Below are positions 42,191 to 51,518 of a stretch of 64,000 nucleotides of DNA, piece by piece (within the stretch, counting starts at the first letter, position 1; each line of letters opens with the position of its first letter). The notes under the pieces were generated by a model. The model had not been told where the DNA came from, did not search any database, and saw only the letters and a program-made list of their open reading frames with translations. The DNA lies in the NCBI RefSeq assembly GCF_900143515.1, contig NZ_FSQT01000002.1:1737501-1801500 (forward strand). Reading direction: 5' to 3'. The position numbers and the translations under genes are program-made. Source of the stretch: Micromonospora cremea. Lineage in GTDB: Bacteria > Actinomycetota > Actinomycetes > Mycobacteriales > Micromonosporaceae.

Positions 42191-43183
42191 TCAGGTGGGG
42201 CCCACCGGCGCCAGCCGGTCGGCGCGGCGGAGCACCCGGACACCACCGGGAAGGTCGGTCGGGCCCTGACCGTGCCACCCGGTGACCAGGGCGTCCAGCG
42301 CGGCGACGTGCCGGTACGACAGGGCGCCCGGCGGGGCGCCCAGCTCGCGCGCCCACGCATGCAGCACCCGGCCGCGTACGGCGGGGGCCAGACCGACCAG
42401 TTCCGGCACCCGGAGCCCGCCCCCGGGATGCCGGGCCGCCGCCAGCGCCGCCTGCGCCACCTCGTCGAGGGCGGCGTTGTCGGCCGCCACCAACCGGGCG
42501 GTACGCGCCAGATTGTCCAGTACGCCCGGCCCGAGCGCCCGTACCAGCGCCGGCAGCACGTCCGCCCGCACCCGGGAGCGGGCGTACGACGGGTCGGTGT
42601 TGTGTGGGTCCTGCCACGGGCTCAACCCGAGCACCTCACACGCGGCGCGGGTCTGCTCCCGACCGATCTCCAGCAGCGGGCGCAGCAGCGGCACCCCGGA
42701 CAGCTCCCGCCGGGCCGGCATCCCGGCCAGCCCGCGCGGGCCGGCACCCCGGGCGAGCGCGAGCAGCACGGTCTCCGCCTGGTCGTCACGGGTGTGCCCG
42801 GTGAGCACCGCGACGGCGCCGAGCTGCCCGGCGACCTCGGTCAACGCCTGGTAGCGGGCCTCCCGGGCGGCCGCTTCAGGTCCACCCGGCCGCCCGGCCA
42901 CCTCCACCCGGACCACCGTCGCCGGGGTGAACCCGGCCTCCCGGGCCCAGGCGGCCACCGCCTCGGCGCGCTGCGCCGAGCCGGCCTGCAGGCCGTGGTC
43001 GACGGTCACCAGGCCGACGACCCGACCCAGCCGGGGCGCCACGAACGCGGTGGCCGCCGCCAGGGCGAGCGAGTCGGCGCCGCCAGAGCAGGCGACCAGC
43101 ACCGGCCCACCGGACGGCAGACCGGTCAGCGCGCGGCGGACCGCCACCCGGATCGCGGCCACCGGCGGAGCGAGTGCGGCCAC
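42191..43183 (-). CDS. tilS: tRNA(Ile)-lysidine synthase
   Basis: TilS replaces C34 of tRNA-Ile(CAU) with lysidine so that it reads AUA codons. The 330-residue enzyme has the N-type ATP pyrophosphatase P-loop VLVACSGGADSLAL, the segment GLVTVDHGLQAGS and the GHTRDDQAETVLLALARG motif. The C-terminal region is short, as in other actinobacteria. The GTG at 43183 is used; a second GTG lies 21 bp downstream. It is preceded by the zincin gene (10 bp) and followed by a convergent regulator. Confidence 0.96.
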   Translation of the reverse strand: MAALAPPVAAIRVAVRRALTGLPSGGPVLVACSGGADSLALAAATAFVAPRLGRVVGLVTVDHGLQAGSAQRAEAVAAWAREAGFTPATVVRVEVAGRPGGPEAAAREARYQALTEVAGQLGAVAVLTGHTRDDQAETVLLALARGAGPRGLAGMPARRELSGVPLLRPLLEIGREQTRAACEVLGLSPWQDPHNTDPSYARSRVRADVLPALVRALGPGVLDNLARTARLVAADNAALDEVAQAALAAARHPGGGLRVPELVGLAPAVRGRVLHAWARELGAPPGALSYRHVAALDALVTGWHGQGPTDLPGGVRVLRRADRLAPVGPT

Positions 43184-43193
43184 CGGCGGACGG

Positions 43194-44264
43194 TCAGCCG
43201 GCGGCGGGGAGGGTGCCGGCCGGGCCGTGCACCCGGGCCACCCAGGCGTCCGGATCGCCCAGCTCGGAGAGCCGGGGCAGGGTGAGCGGCGAGTTGAAGA
43301 TCGAGTTGAACCCGTCCATGCCGACCCGCTCGACCACGCCGTGCACGAACTTGCGCCCCTCGGCGTACTGGCGCATCTTGACGTCCACCCCGAGCAGCCG
43401 GCGGATCGCCTTCTCCAGCGGGTTGCCCGCTTCGCGCCGTCGGTTGAACGACGCCCGGATCCGCTCCACGCTCGGGATCACCTGCGGGCCGACTCCGTCC
43501 ATGACGAACTCGGCGTGCCCCTCCAGCAGGGTCATCAGCGCGGTGAGCCGGTCCAGCACCGCCCGCTGCGCCGGGGTCTGCACGATGTCCAGCACGCTGG
43601 TCCGGCTCTCCGGGTCGCGGACCGCGTCGGACAGGGTGGCCACCCCACGCCGCAGCCGCTCGAGCAGGTGCTCGCCGCCGCTGGACGAGGCGTCCACGAA
43701 CGCCTGCACCTCGCTCAGGAAGTAGGCCCGCATCCACGGCACCGCGGTGAACTGCGTCCGATGGGTGACCTCGTGCAGGCACACCCAGAGCCGGAAGTCC
43801 CGCGGGTCGGCGCCGAGCTTGCGCTCCACCTCGACGATGTTCGGCGCGACCAGCAGCAGCTGACCCGGGTCGGCGGAGAAGACCTCGTACTGGCCGAGCA
43901 CCCGGCCGGACAGGTAGGCCAGCACGGTGCCGGCCTGCACCCCGGTCAGCCGGGACCCGATCGCCTCGGTCAGCGCACCGGGCCGCTTGTCGCCGGAGAG
44001 CCGGCTGACCAAGGGGGTGATCACCTCACGCAGCCCGGCGATGTTGGCGGCGGCCCAGTCCCGGCGGTCGACCACCCGCACCGGCGGGTGCGCCACCTGC
44101 GCCCGCAGCCCCGTGTAGTCGGCCACGTGCCCGGCTGCCTCGTCGGTCAGCCGCCGCAGGTCGCCGACCACGTCGGTGGCCTCGGTGTACGACACCCGGG
44201 GGCCCGACTTGCTCAACGCCCCCGCGGTGGCGGCGGCCAGATCCCAGTCCACGAACTGCGCCAT
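43194..44264 (-). CDS. Zinc-dependent metalloprotease-like protein (zincin, F420-associated family)
   Basis: The 356-residue protein belongs to an actinobacterial family often labelled zincin-like or coenzyme F420-associated (Rv3626c-type). It has an HExxH-like site in RLWVCLHEVTHRTQF (His-Glu-Val-Thr-His) and a second conserved region LLEGHAEFVMDGVG, which could supply the third ligand. A conserved N terminus is MAQFVDWDLAAATAGALSKSGP. The substrate is unknown. The ATG at 44262-44264 is chosen because it starts that conserved region. It lies between dacB and tilS, a conserved arrangement. Confidence 0.88.
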   Translation of the reverse strand: MAQFVDWDLAAATAGALSKSGPRVSYTEATDVVGDLRRLTDEAAGHVADYTGLRAQVAHPPVRVVDRRDWAAANIAGLREVITPLVSRLSGDKRPGALTEAIGSRLTGVQAGTVLAYLSGRVLGQYEVFSADPGQLLLVAPNIVEVERKLGADPRDFRLWVCLHEVTHRTQFTAVPWMRAYFLSEVQAFVDASSSGGEHLLERLRRGVATLSDAVRDPESRTSVLDIVQTPAQRAVLDRLTALMTLLEGHAEFVMDGVGPQVIPSVERIRASFNRRREAGNPLEKAIRRLLGVDVKMRQYAEGRKFVHGVVERVGMDGFNSIFNSPLTLPRLSELGDPDAWVARVHGPAGTLPAAG

Positions 44265-44356
44265 GGACCCACCGTACCCGCGCCGCAACACCATGGCCCG
44301 GGCTCGCGTCGGCGCTCGCGGCGTCCACCGCCGAGGAGACCCCGGACCGGCGACGG

Positions 44357-46222
44357 TCAGCGGCAGCCGCAGCTGGCCAGCGCGGCGGCGATGCGGTCCA
44401 GTGCCGGTTGGGCTTCTTCCCTCCCGCCGGGCACCTGGTCGGTGAGCACCGCGAAGGTGAGCAGCCGGCCGTCGGCCGTGGTGACCAGGCCCGCAATGGC
44501 GTGCACACCGGTCAGCGTGCCGGTCTTGGCCCGCACGGTGCCCGCCCCGGCACCCGTGCCGGGGGCGTCGCGGTAGCGCTCGTTGAGGGTGCCCGACCAT
44601 CCGCCCACCGGCAGGCCACCGAAGACGCCCGCCAGCTCCGGATGGTCGGGGCTGGCGGCCAGCCGGACCAGGTCGGTCAGCAGGGACGGGCTGATCCGGT
44701 TGCGGCGGGACAGCCCGCTGCCGTCGGAGAGGGCGATCTCGTCGGCGGGCAGGCCCAGCTCGGCCACCTCCGCGTCCATCGCGGCGGCGGCCCCGTCGAA
44801 CGAGGCCGGCTGGTTGCGGGCCAGCGCGACCTGCCGTGCCAGCGCCTCGGCCAGCAGATTGTCGCTCTCGCTGATCATGACGTCGACCAGCCGGATCAGC
44901 GGCGGTGACTGCACCACGCCCAGCTCGGTGCCTGCCGCCGGGGTCGCGCCACCGGCGGCGGCGGCCGGGGCCGTGCCGCGCTTGACGGCGGCGGCCGGCA
45001 CGCCGAGCAGCCGCGCGAACGAACGGCCGGCGGCCAGGTCGGGCTCGGTGACCCGCTCCGCGGAGCCCTGCCCGACGCCCGGGTCCCTGCGCGCCCCGTC
45101 GGCCATCAACGCGGTCACCGCCCCACCAGACCCGCCGGTGGGGATGTCGTCGTCCCAACCCGGGCCGTAGACCGGACCGGAGTAGATCGAGCCGTCGACG
45201 ATGACGCTGGTCGGGGCGACGCCGCCGAGCGCGGTGCGCACCTGGGCGGCCAGGTCGTCGAGGCGCGCCGCGCCCGGGTAGTAGCCCTTCTTGTCGACCG
45301 CGAGGGTGGGGTCGCCCCCACCGACGATCACCACCTCGCCGGGCTTGGCACCGGCCACCGCCCGGGTGGGGATCCGGTAGCCGGGACCACGCGCGGCCAG
45401 CACGGTCACCGCCGTCGCCAGTTTGGTCACCGAGGCGGGCACCGTCCCGTCGTCCGCCCCCTTGGCGAACAACGTGTGGCCGGAGGTCACGTCGGCCACC
45501 GAGACGTTCACCCGGTCACCCAGGTCGGCCACCCCGACCAGTGGGTCCAGCGCGGCGCGTACCCCGTCAGGGCTGGGCAGGGGGGCGTTCGGGTCCGGTC
45601 CGGCCAGCACGTCCGACGGGTCGGGCTCGGCGGTCGCGCCGGCTGCGGTCGACGCGGGCCCGGCGTCGTCGCCCAGCCAGCCGGCGACCGGACCGGGCCG
45701 GGTCACGCCGACCCCGACGCCGGCGAGCACCAGCAGCAGCACCAGGGCAAGCACGACCGGCAGCCGGCGGCGCGGCGCGGCGGGCGCGGGGAGTGGTTCG
45801 GCGCCGGTGGGCGCGGGGGGCGACGCGGCGCCGGCGGACGCGGGCAGCGCGGAGATCGGCGGACCCAGCGGTGGGGCGCCGGTCGGGATCGGGATGGTCG
45901 ACTCGTCGCCGGACGGCGGGCGGGCCGGGCTGGTCGGGATCGCGGCGCTCCCGCCCGGTGGGGCGCTCGTGGGCCGGTTGCCGTCGAGGGTCGGGAAGCG
46001 ACCGGTGTTCGGGGCTACGGGAGCCGACCCCGCGGGTGGGCGCCACGGCAGCGGCGGTGGACGCTCGGGAACCGTCTCCGGCGCCGGAGGCGACGGCTCT
46101 GCCGCCCGAGGGAGGTGGGCGTCGGGCACCGGGACCCTGCCGGTGGCACCACCGGAGCCGGATCGTCCGGTACCACGCGCGGCGCCCCCGTCCGGGCGGT
46201 AGTGTGAATCTTCCCTCCCCAC
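44357..46222 (-). CDS. dacB: D-alanyl-D-alanine carboxypeptidase, PBP4/DacB type
   Basis: This envelope enzyme trims or cuts peptide cross-links in peptidoglycan (peptidase S13). The 621-residue protein begins with ~150 disordered Pro/Ala-rich cytoplasmic residues, then one membrane helix ([20 protein letters not shown]) and the penicillin-binding domain. The three active-site motifs are SVTK ([11 protein letters not shown]), SDN ([12 protein letters not shown]) and KTG ([10 protein letters not shown]). The long cytoplasmic head is typical of Micromonosporaceae homologues and may be a regulatory target. GTG 46222 has a strong AGGAGGG upstream. It is divergent from ppa (153 bp). Confidence 0.94.
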   Translation of the reverse strand: MGREDSHYRPDGGAARGTGRSGSGGATGRVPVPDAHLPRAAEPSPPAPETVPERPPPLPWRPPAGSAPVAPNTGRFPTLDGNRPTSAPPGGSAAIPTSPARPPSGDESTIPIPTGAPPLGPPISALPASAGAASPPAPTGAEPLPAPAAPRRRLPVVLALVLLLVLAGVGVGVTRPGPVAGWLGDDAGPASTAAGATAEPDPSDVLAGPDPNAPLPSPDGVRAALDPLVGVADLGDRVNVSVADVTSGHTLFAKGADDGTVPASVTKLATAVTVLAARGPGYRIPTRAVAGAKPGEVVIVGGGDPTLAVDKKGYYPGAARLDDLAAQVRTALGGVAPTSVIVDGSIYSGPVYGPGWDDDIPTGGSGGAVTALMADGARRDPGVGQGSAERVTEPDLAAGRSFARLLGVPAAAVKRGTAPAAAAGGATPAAGTELGVVQSPPLIRLVDVMISESDNLLAEALARQVALARNQPASFDGAAAAMDAEVAELGLPADEIALSDGSGLSRRNRISPSLLTDLVRLAASPDHPELAGVFGGLPVGGWSGTLNERYRDAPGTGAGAGTVRAKTGTLTGVHAIAGLVTTADGRLLTFAVLTDQVPGGREEAQPALDRIAAALASCGCR

Positions 46223-46375
46223 GACCCCCTCCTCCCCCAGCGAAAATCGGCTTGGGTGACACTACTTCGGTCCGAAGACTATGCGGCGGCCGGAGTCGGT
46301 GGGTGGGCATTCGCCTGTCCGGGGGGCAGCCAGTGGTTTCCGTTAGCCAGCGTGGGCAGACGAGGGAGCGTGCAG

Positions 46376-46882
46376 ATGGATTTCGACGTGACGGTTGAGA
46401 TCCCCAAGGGTCACCGGAACAAGTACGAGGTGGACCACGCGACCGGCCGGATCCGGCTGGACCGCACCCTCTTCACGTCCACCCAGTACCCGGCGGACTA
46501 CGGGTTCATTGAGGGCACGCTGGGCGAGGACGGCGACCCGCTGGACGCCCTGGTGCTGGTCCCCGAGCCGACCTTCCCGGGCTGCCTGATCCGCTGCCGC
46601 ACCATCGGCATGTTCCGGATGACGGACGAAAAGGGCGGCGACGACAAGGTCCTCTGCGTGCCCTACGAGGACCCCCGCCAGGAGCACCTGCGCGACATCC
46701 ACCACCTGGGCGAGTTCGACCGGCTGGAGATCCAGCACTTCTTCGAGGTGTACAAGGACCTGGAGCCCGGCAAGTCGGTGGAGGGCGCGACCTGGGTCGG
46801 CCGTACCGAGGCCGAGGCCGAGATCCACGCCTCCTACCAGCGGGCGCGCGACGCCGAGGCGCGCGGCGAATCCGCCCACTGA
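46376..46882 (+). CDS. ppa: Inorganic pyrophosphatase
   Basis: Ppa hydrolyses pyrophosphate and drives biosynthetic reactions. The 168-residue family I enzyme contains [20 protein letters not shown], the metal-binding signature [10 protein letters not shown] and the preceding [18 protein letters not shown]. The ATG at 46376 ([12 protein letters not shown]) has GGGAG upstream and matches the usual actinobacterial start. It is convergent with eccD (31 bp) and divergent from dacB, as in M. tuberculosis (Rv3627c-Rv3628). Confidence 0.97.
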   Translation: MDFDVTVEIPKGHRNKYEVDHATGRIRLDRTLFTSTQYPADYGFIEGTLGEDGDPLDALVLVPEPTFPGCLIRCRTIGMFRMTDEKGGDDKVLCVPYEDPRQEHLRDIHHLGEFDRLEIQHFFEVYKDLEPGKSVEGATWVGRTEAEAEIHASYQRARDAEARGESAH

Positions 46883-46913
46883 CGATCGCTGACGTGCCGG
46901 GCCCGTGGGCCGC

Positions 46914-48346
46914 TCAACCGAGCAGCCCCCGGGCCCCGTCGTACAGGTCGAGCACCGCACAGGCGACCGGCACCACGGCGACCACCAGCGCGTGTCGGTC
47001 AGGTCCGCGATCCGGCCCAGGTACGGCGAGACCGGCCGGCGGGCGTACCCGGTGCCGGCCGCGACGGCCACCAGGGCCAGCGCCGCCCCGCCGAGGACCA
47101 GCGCCGCCCCGCCGAGGACCAGCGCCAGCCGCCCCGCGTCGTCGGCCCGGCCGACCAGCACCGTGCCCAGCACCGCGTAGCCGGCCAGACCGGCGAGCAC
47201 CGTCGGCACCCGGTGCCGCAGCGCCACGAACAGCCGCGACCGCAGCAGCAGCACGGCCGAGGTCACCGCCACCAGCACCGGGCCGGCGGTCCCGCCGGCC
47301 ACCCCGAGCACCGCCGCCGCGGCCACCGCCAGCAGCGCGTGCCCGAGCAGCATCCCGGTGAGCATCTCCTCGGTGCGGGTCACCGCCGCGTGCACCCGGC
47401 TCCGGTCCGGCAGGTCCCGGGCCCGCTCCGGCTCCGCAGCGGGGGTGGCGGCCGGCAGGGTGATCGGCGGCAACGGCAGCTTGCCCAACCTGATGGCCAG
47501 CAGCGGGATCGCCCCCACGGCGAAGACCAACGTGCTCAGCAGCACCGCCGCCGTGCCAGCCGGAGCCAGCAGCAGACCACCGAGCGCCGCCCCGGCCCCG
47601 ACCAGCCCCACCGTGACGCCGGCCACGAAGACCCGCAGCCGACTGGCCACCCCGAGCAGCCCGAGCAGCCCGAGCAGCGTGACCAGCAGGAGCGCCACCG
47701 AACCGGCCAGCAGTTCGGGCGCGCCGACCCACCGCACCGGCCCGAACAGGCCGACCGGGTCGCCGGAGCCGACCGCGAGGGCGCCCGCCACGAACGCGTA
47801 CGGCTGGGCGTAGCCACCGAGCGTCGCCCCGGCGGCGCCGTCGCCGTTGGCGCGGGAGGCGACCGTGCCGGCCACCGTGAGCAGCACCGCCACCACGGCC
47901 GCCGCGAGCCAGCCACCGCGGTGCGCCGGACCGCCGGCGAGCAGGGCGAGCAGCCCGACGGCGAGCGGCACCGCGGCACCGGCCAGGCCGGCCGTCCGGG
48001 TGGCGGTGGGCGACCAGGCGCCGCCGCGGCGGCGCGCGCCGTCGGCGATCGCCTCCACCACGTCGTCGTACTCGAGCTCGGGCCAGTGGGCGCGGGCCGG
48101 CACCAGGTGCAGCACCTCACCGTCGCGGACCCCCTGTGGCAGCAGCGCCTGAGCGGTCGCCAGCAGCGCGCCGTCGGTGCGGCGCAGCACCCAGCCGCCG
48201 TGCCGTTCGCCGTCGTCGGCCAGCCCCTCACCGGCGTGCCAGAGCACGTCGGGCAGCAGCTCGGCCAGGGGCACCTGCTCCGACAGGGCGACGTCCACCC
48301 GCCGTTGCGGCGCGCTGATGGTGACGCGGGCCAGCCCGTTTGTCAT
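46914..48346 (-). CDS. eccD: Type VII secretion integral membrane protein EccD (3' frameshift)
   Basis: EccD forms the membrane pore region of ESX/type VII secretion systems. The reading frame from ATG 48346 shows the ubiquitin-like YukD domain (RVTISAPQRRVDVALSEQVPL; HGGWVLRR) and then about ten helices. At the last helix the frame is broken: the main frame reads DLTDTRWWSPW, while the natural ending ALVVAVVPVACAVLDLYDGA, then RGLLG and a stop at 46914, lies in the next frame. Adding one C at about 46991/46992 (GACAC-C-GCGCTGG) would mend it. Without that, the protein runs into antisense of ppa. GGAGAT precedes the start. Other ecc genes are not in the window. Confidence 0.82.
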
Positions 48347-48397
48347 CGACTGATCTCCATATCGAGGGGGATCGGAGGCTGCGCGGACGACAGGACT

Positions 48398-48557
48398 TTA
48401 CCTACCATGAGCCAGGCTCGGGTTACCCAGCGCAGTCAGGAGGCCACCCGGCGGGAGGGCGTACGCCTCGTCCAGCTCGCTCAGCTGCCACCGCCGTGAC
48501 CCGTCTCGCCAGTTCCTCCCGTGACAGGTGGGGAAACCGGTAATCTCCGATCGTCAT
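48398..48557 (-). pseudogene. Frameshifted small gene upstream of eccD
   Basis: From ATG 48557 the frame reads MTIGDYRFPHLSREELARRV. The natural continuation, judged by codon bias, is LSELDEAYALPPGGLLTALG, then NPSLAHGR and a stop at 48398, which is in a different frame. The uninterrupted frame instead ends after Arg/Pro-rich residues at 48423. One extra or two missing bases at about 48484-48492 explain this. The mended product is ~52 residues and would lie 51 bp before eccD on the same strand. I do not recognise it. Confidence 0.4.
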
Positions 48558-48573
48558 GGTTCCGTCGGGATGA

Positions 48574-49914
48574 ATGGCTGAGGATGTGACTGGGGTTCGG
48601 CACAGCTGTCCGGCAGCGGCCCGACGGGCAACCGGCCGGGTGCTGCTCGGTGTGGTGGCGGTCCTCGCCGTCGTGGCCCCGGCCGCGGCCGCCACGCCCG
48701 TCGCCGCGTCCGCCACCGGCGGACAGCTCGCCGGCGCGCCGCTGGCGTTCGCCCCCGGTGACAGCGTGAGCCGCACCGACCAGGTCCGCGACGAGCAGTG
48801 GCAGCTCGACGAGCTGCGCGCCGAGACGGCCTGGCGCAGCTCGACCGGGCGGGGTGTGACCGTCGCGGTGGTCGACTCCGGAGTGGATGCCAGCCATCCC
48901 GACCTGGTGGGCCAGGTGCTGTCCGGCGTCGACATGGTGAGCCCGGACGGCGGCGCCGACCCGGATCCGGTGGGGCACGGCACCACTGTCGCGGGCCTGA
49001 TCGCCGGTCGGAAGGACGACAAGCGGGGCGTGGTCGGCCTGGCGCCGGACGCGCGGATCCTGCCGGTGCGCGTGCTCGACGACGAGAACCGCTACGACGA
49101 CGCGCTGATCGTCGCCCAGGGGGTGCGTTGGGCGGTCGACCACGGCGCGAGCGTGATCAACCTGTCGCTGGGCGGCAGCGGCGACAGCCCCGCCCTGGCC
49201 GCGGCGCTGGACTACGCGTTCGCCCGGGACGTGGTGGTCATCGCCTGCACCGGCAACGTGGCCACCTCCAGCAACTCAAAGGTATGGTATCCGGCCCGCG
49301 AGCCGGGCGTGATCGCCGTCGCCGGTCTGGAGCGCAACACCGACAACCTCTGGTCCGGCTCGATCACCGGGCGGGCGACGGTGCTGACCGCACCCGCCAC
49401 CGGGCTGGTCGGCGCCAAATCCCCGGACGGGTACTGGCGGGTGCAGGGCACCAGCTTCGCCGCACCGCTGGTGACCGCCACCGCCGCGCTGGTCCGCTCC
49501 CGCTACCCGCGGATGCCCGCCGGCGAGGTGGTCAACCGGCTGCTGGCCACCGCGCGCGACCTCGGCCCGACCGGGCGGGACGACCGCTTCGGGTACGGGG
49601 CGGTGGATCCGGTGGCCGCGCTGACCGCACAGGTCCCGCCGGTGACCGTCAACCCGTTGGACGATCTGGCGTCGCCGGGCGTGGTCGGCTTCGGCCCGGC
49701 CCCCGGTTCCGCCGACAACGACCCGGTGACCGGCGCCGGCAGCGACCCGCTCGGTCTCACCGCACCCCGGCAGCAGACCCGGTGGACGGCCCGGGCGGCG
49801 GGCGCGCAGGCCGATTCGGCGCCGGAGCAGCTGTGGACCGGGGCAGCGCTCCTCGTCGCCCTGGTCACCGGCGCGGCGCTGATGGTGCGGCGGTTTCGCC
49901 AGCGGGCCCGCTGA
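48574..49914 (+). CDS. mycP: Mycosin (subtilisin-like protease of type VII secretion)
   Basis: Mycosins are membrane-anchored serine proteases essential for type VII secretion. The 446-residue precursor has a signal peptide (VLLGVVAVLAVVAPAAAATP), the N-terminal extension that wraps the domain (DQVRDEQWQLDELRAETAW), the catalytic triad Asp101 (VVDSGVD), His135 (GHGTTVAG) and Ser294 (GTSFAAP), a Pro-rich linker and a C-terminal helix (LWTGAALLVALVTGAALMV). The start at ATG 48574 is weakly supported; GTG 48589 is an alternative. It is divergent from eccD and its small upstream gene. Confidence 0.92.
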   Translation: MAEDVTGVRHSCPAAARRATGRVLLGVVAVLAVVAPAAAATPVAASATGGQLAGAPLAFAPGDSVSRTDQVRDEQWQLDELRAETAWRSSTGRGVTVAVVDSGVDASHPDLVGQVLSGVDMVSPDGGADPDPVGHGTTVAGLIAGRKDDKRGVVGLAPDARILPVRVLDDENRYDDALIVAQGVRWAVDHGASVINLSLGGSGDSPALAAALDYAFARDVVVIACTGNVATSSNSKVWYPAREPGVIAVAGLERNTDNLWSGSITGRATVLTAPATGLVGAKSPDGYWRVQGTSFAAPLVTATAALVRSRYPRMPAGEVVNRLLATARDLGPTGRDDRFGYGAVDPVAALTAQVPPVTVNPLDDLASPGVVGFGPAPGSADNDPVTGAGSDPLGLTAPRQQTRWTARAAGAQADSAPEQLWTGAALLVALVTGAALMVRRFRQRAR

Positions 49915-49969
49915 TCCCTGCCGGCACCGGGAGGGATCAGCGCATCGCACGTGGGGTAGAACCCTCCCC

Positions 49970-50761
49970 ATGAGCACGCCCGGCCCGCGCACCCTCGCCC
50001 ACGCCCACCACCCGTCCTGGCGGCGCCGCCGCCTCGACCCGGACCATTCGCTGGGCCTGCGGCTGACCCTGGCCGCGACGGCGGCGTTCCTGGTGCTGGT
50101 GCCGTTCGCACTGCTCGCCCTGCTGGTGCTCGGGGGCTGGGCGCCGCTGCACCGGCTGGACGCGACGGTCACCGACGCGCTGCACGGCTATGCGCTCGAC
50201 CATCCGGCCTGGGTCACGCTGGTGCGGATCTGGACCGAGGTGTTCGCGCCGATGCCGCTGCGGGCCCTCGCTCTGCTCGTTGTGATCTGGCTGCTGCGCC
50301 GGGGAGCCCGCCGGCTGGCCCTGTGGGTGACCACCACCATGGTGGTGGGTGGGTTGATCGGCCCGCTGCTCAAGCTGCTCGTCGGCCGGGACCGGCCGGA
50401 CCTGCTCGACCCGGTTGCCCGGGCCGCCGGCTACGCGTTCCCCTCCGGGCACGCGCTGAACGCCGCCCTGACGGCCGGGGTGCTGCTGCTGGTGTTCCTG
50501 CCGTACGCCGGTCGGGGGCGGTGGCGCGTCGCACTCTGGATCGCCGCAGTGCTGGTCGCTGTGCTGACCGGCCTGAGCCGGGTGGCGCTCGGCGTGCACT
50601 GGGCCAGTGACGTGCTGGGCGGTTGGCTGCTGGGTGCGGCGGTGGTCGCGGCGACCACGGCGGCGTTCACCAGTTGGCGGGCGCACACCGGGCTGCGCCC
50701 GGTCCAGCCCGCTCGTGAAGGAGTCGCGCCGGAGGTCGAGCGGCACCCCGGAGCGGCCTGA
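49970..50761 (+). CDS. PAP2-family membrane phosphatase (first)
   Basis: The 263-residue protein has about six helices and the three PAP2 motifs: KLLVGRDRP (C1), the PSGH pair in YAFPSGHALNA (C2) and SRVALGVHWASDV (C3), so the phosphatase site is complete. Substrates of such enzymes are lipid or polyprenyl phosphates at the membrane surface. The N terminus is basic (PSWRRRRLDPDHS). It lies 55 bp after mycP and 37 bp before a second, shorter PAP2 gene; the two are only distantly alike. Confidence 0.9.
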   Translation: MSTPGPRTLAHAHHPSWRRRRLDPDHSLGLRLTLAATAAFLVLVPFALLALLVLGGWAPLHRLDATVTDALHGYALDHPAWVTLVRIWTEVFAPMPLRALALLVVIWLLRRGARRLALWVTTTMVVGGLIGPLLKLLVGRDRPDLLDPVARAAGYAFPSGHALNAALTAGVLLLVFLPYAGRGRWRVALWIAAVLVAVLTGLSRVALGVHWASDVLGGWLLGAAVVAATTAAFTSWRAHTGLRPVQPAREGVAPEVERHPGAA

Positions 50762-50798
50762 GGCGTGCCGAAGGCGTCGGCCGGGTACTGGCCGGCCC

Positions 50799-51506
50799 AT
50801 GTCCGACACTGTGGTCCAGATCGTCCGGCGGGTGCTGCTGCCGGTGTCCCTGCTGCTCGGCGTCATGGTGCTGCTCGGGGTGCTGGTCACCCGGGTGTTC
50901 GCCCGGACCTGGCCGTTCACCGTGGAGGACGCGGTGAACCGGGAACTCGCGGCCGACCGCACCGGCGGCTGGAACGACGTGTCGCTGGTCTTCAGCACAC
51001 TGGCCAGCACCCAGATGATCGTCGTGGTCACCGTGCTGGTGGCGCTGGCGCTGCGGCTCTGGCTGGGCCGCTGGCGGGAGCCGCTGTTCCTGTGCGCGGC
51101 AGTGACCGCCCAGGCGCTGGTGTTCCTGCTGACCACGCTGGCGATCGACCGGCGCCGGCCGGCCGTGGAGCACATGGACGTCTCGCCACCCACGTCCAGC
51201 TTCCCGTCCGGGCACACCTCGGCGGCGGTGGCGCTCTACGTCGGCATCGCCGTGCTGCTGGCGCTGCGGTCGCGGCGCACCGGGGCGAAGGTGGCCTGGT
51301 GGACGCTGCTGCTGGTGGTGCCGCTGGGCGTGGCGCTGACCCGGATGTACCGGGGGATGCACCACCCGAGCGACGTGGTCGCGTCCTTCCTCAACGGTGG
51401 CACCTGCGTCGCGATCATGGCGCGCAGCGTGCTGGACCGCGGGGTGCGGTGGGGGCGGGCGAAGCTGCCCACGGCGGGGCGACCCGCCGAACCGGCCCGG
51501 AGCTGA
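50799..51506 (+). CDS. PAP2-family membrane phosphatase (second)
   Basis: The 235-residue paralogue has helices at about residues 12-32, 60-80, 85-105, 135-155 and 165-185. Motif C1 is IDRRRPAVE, C2 FPSGHTSAAVALY and C3 TRMYRGMHHPSDV, with the catalytic histidines present. The ATG at 50799 is used, although no ribosome site is clear; translation may be coupled to the upstream PAP2 gene. It is convergent with marP (12 bp between stops). The lipid substrate is unknown. Confidence 0.88.
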   Translation: MSDTVVQIVRRVLLPVSLLLGVMVLLGVLVTRVFARTWPFTVEDAVNRELAADRTGGWNDVSLVFSTLASTQMIVVVTVLVALALRLWLGRWREPLFLCAAVTAQALVFLLTTLAIDRRRPAVEHMDVSPPTSSFPSGHTSAAVALYVGIAVLLALRSRRTGAKVAWWTLLLVVPLGVALTRMYRGMHHPSDVVASFLNGGTCVAIMARSVLDRGVRWGRAKLPTAGRPAEPARS

Positions 51507-51518
51507 GCCGCGCGGCGG

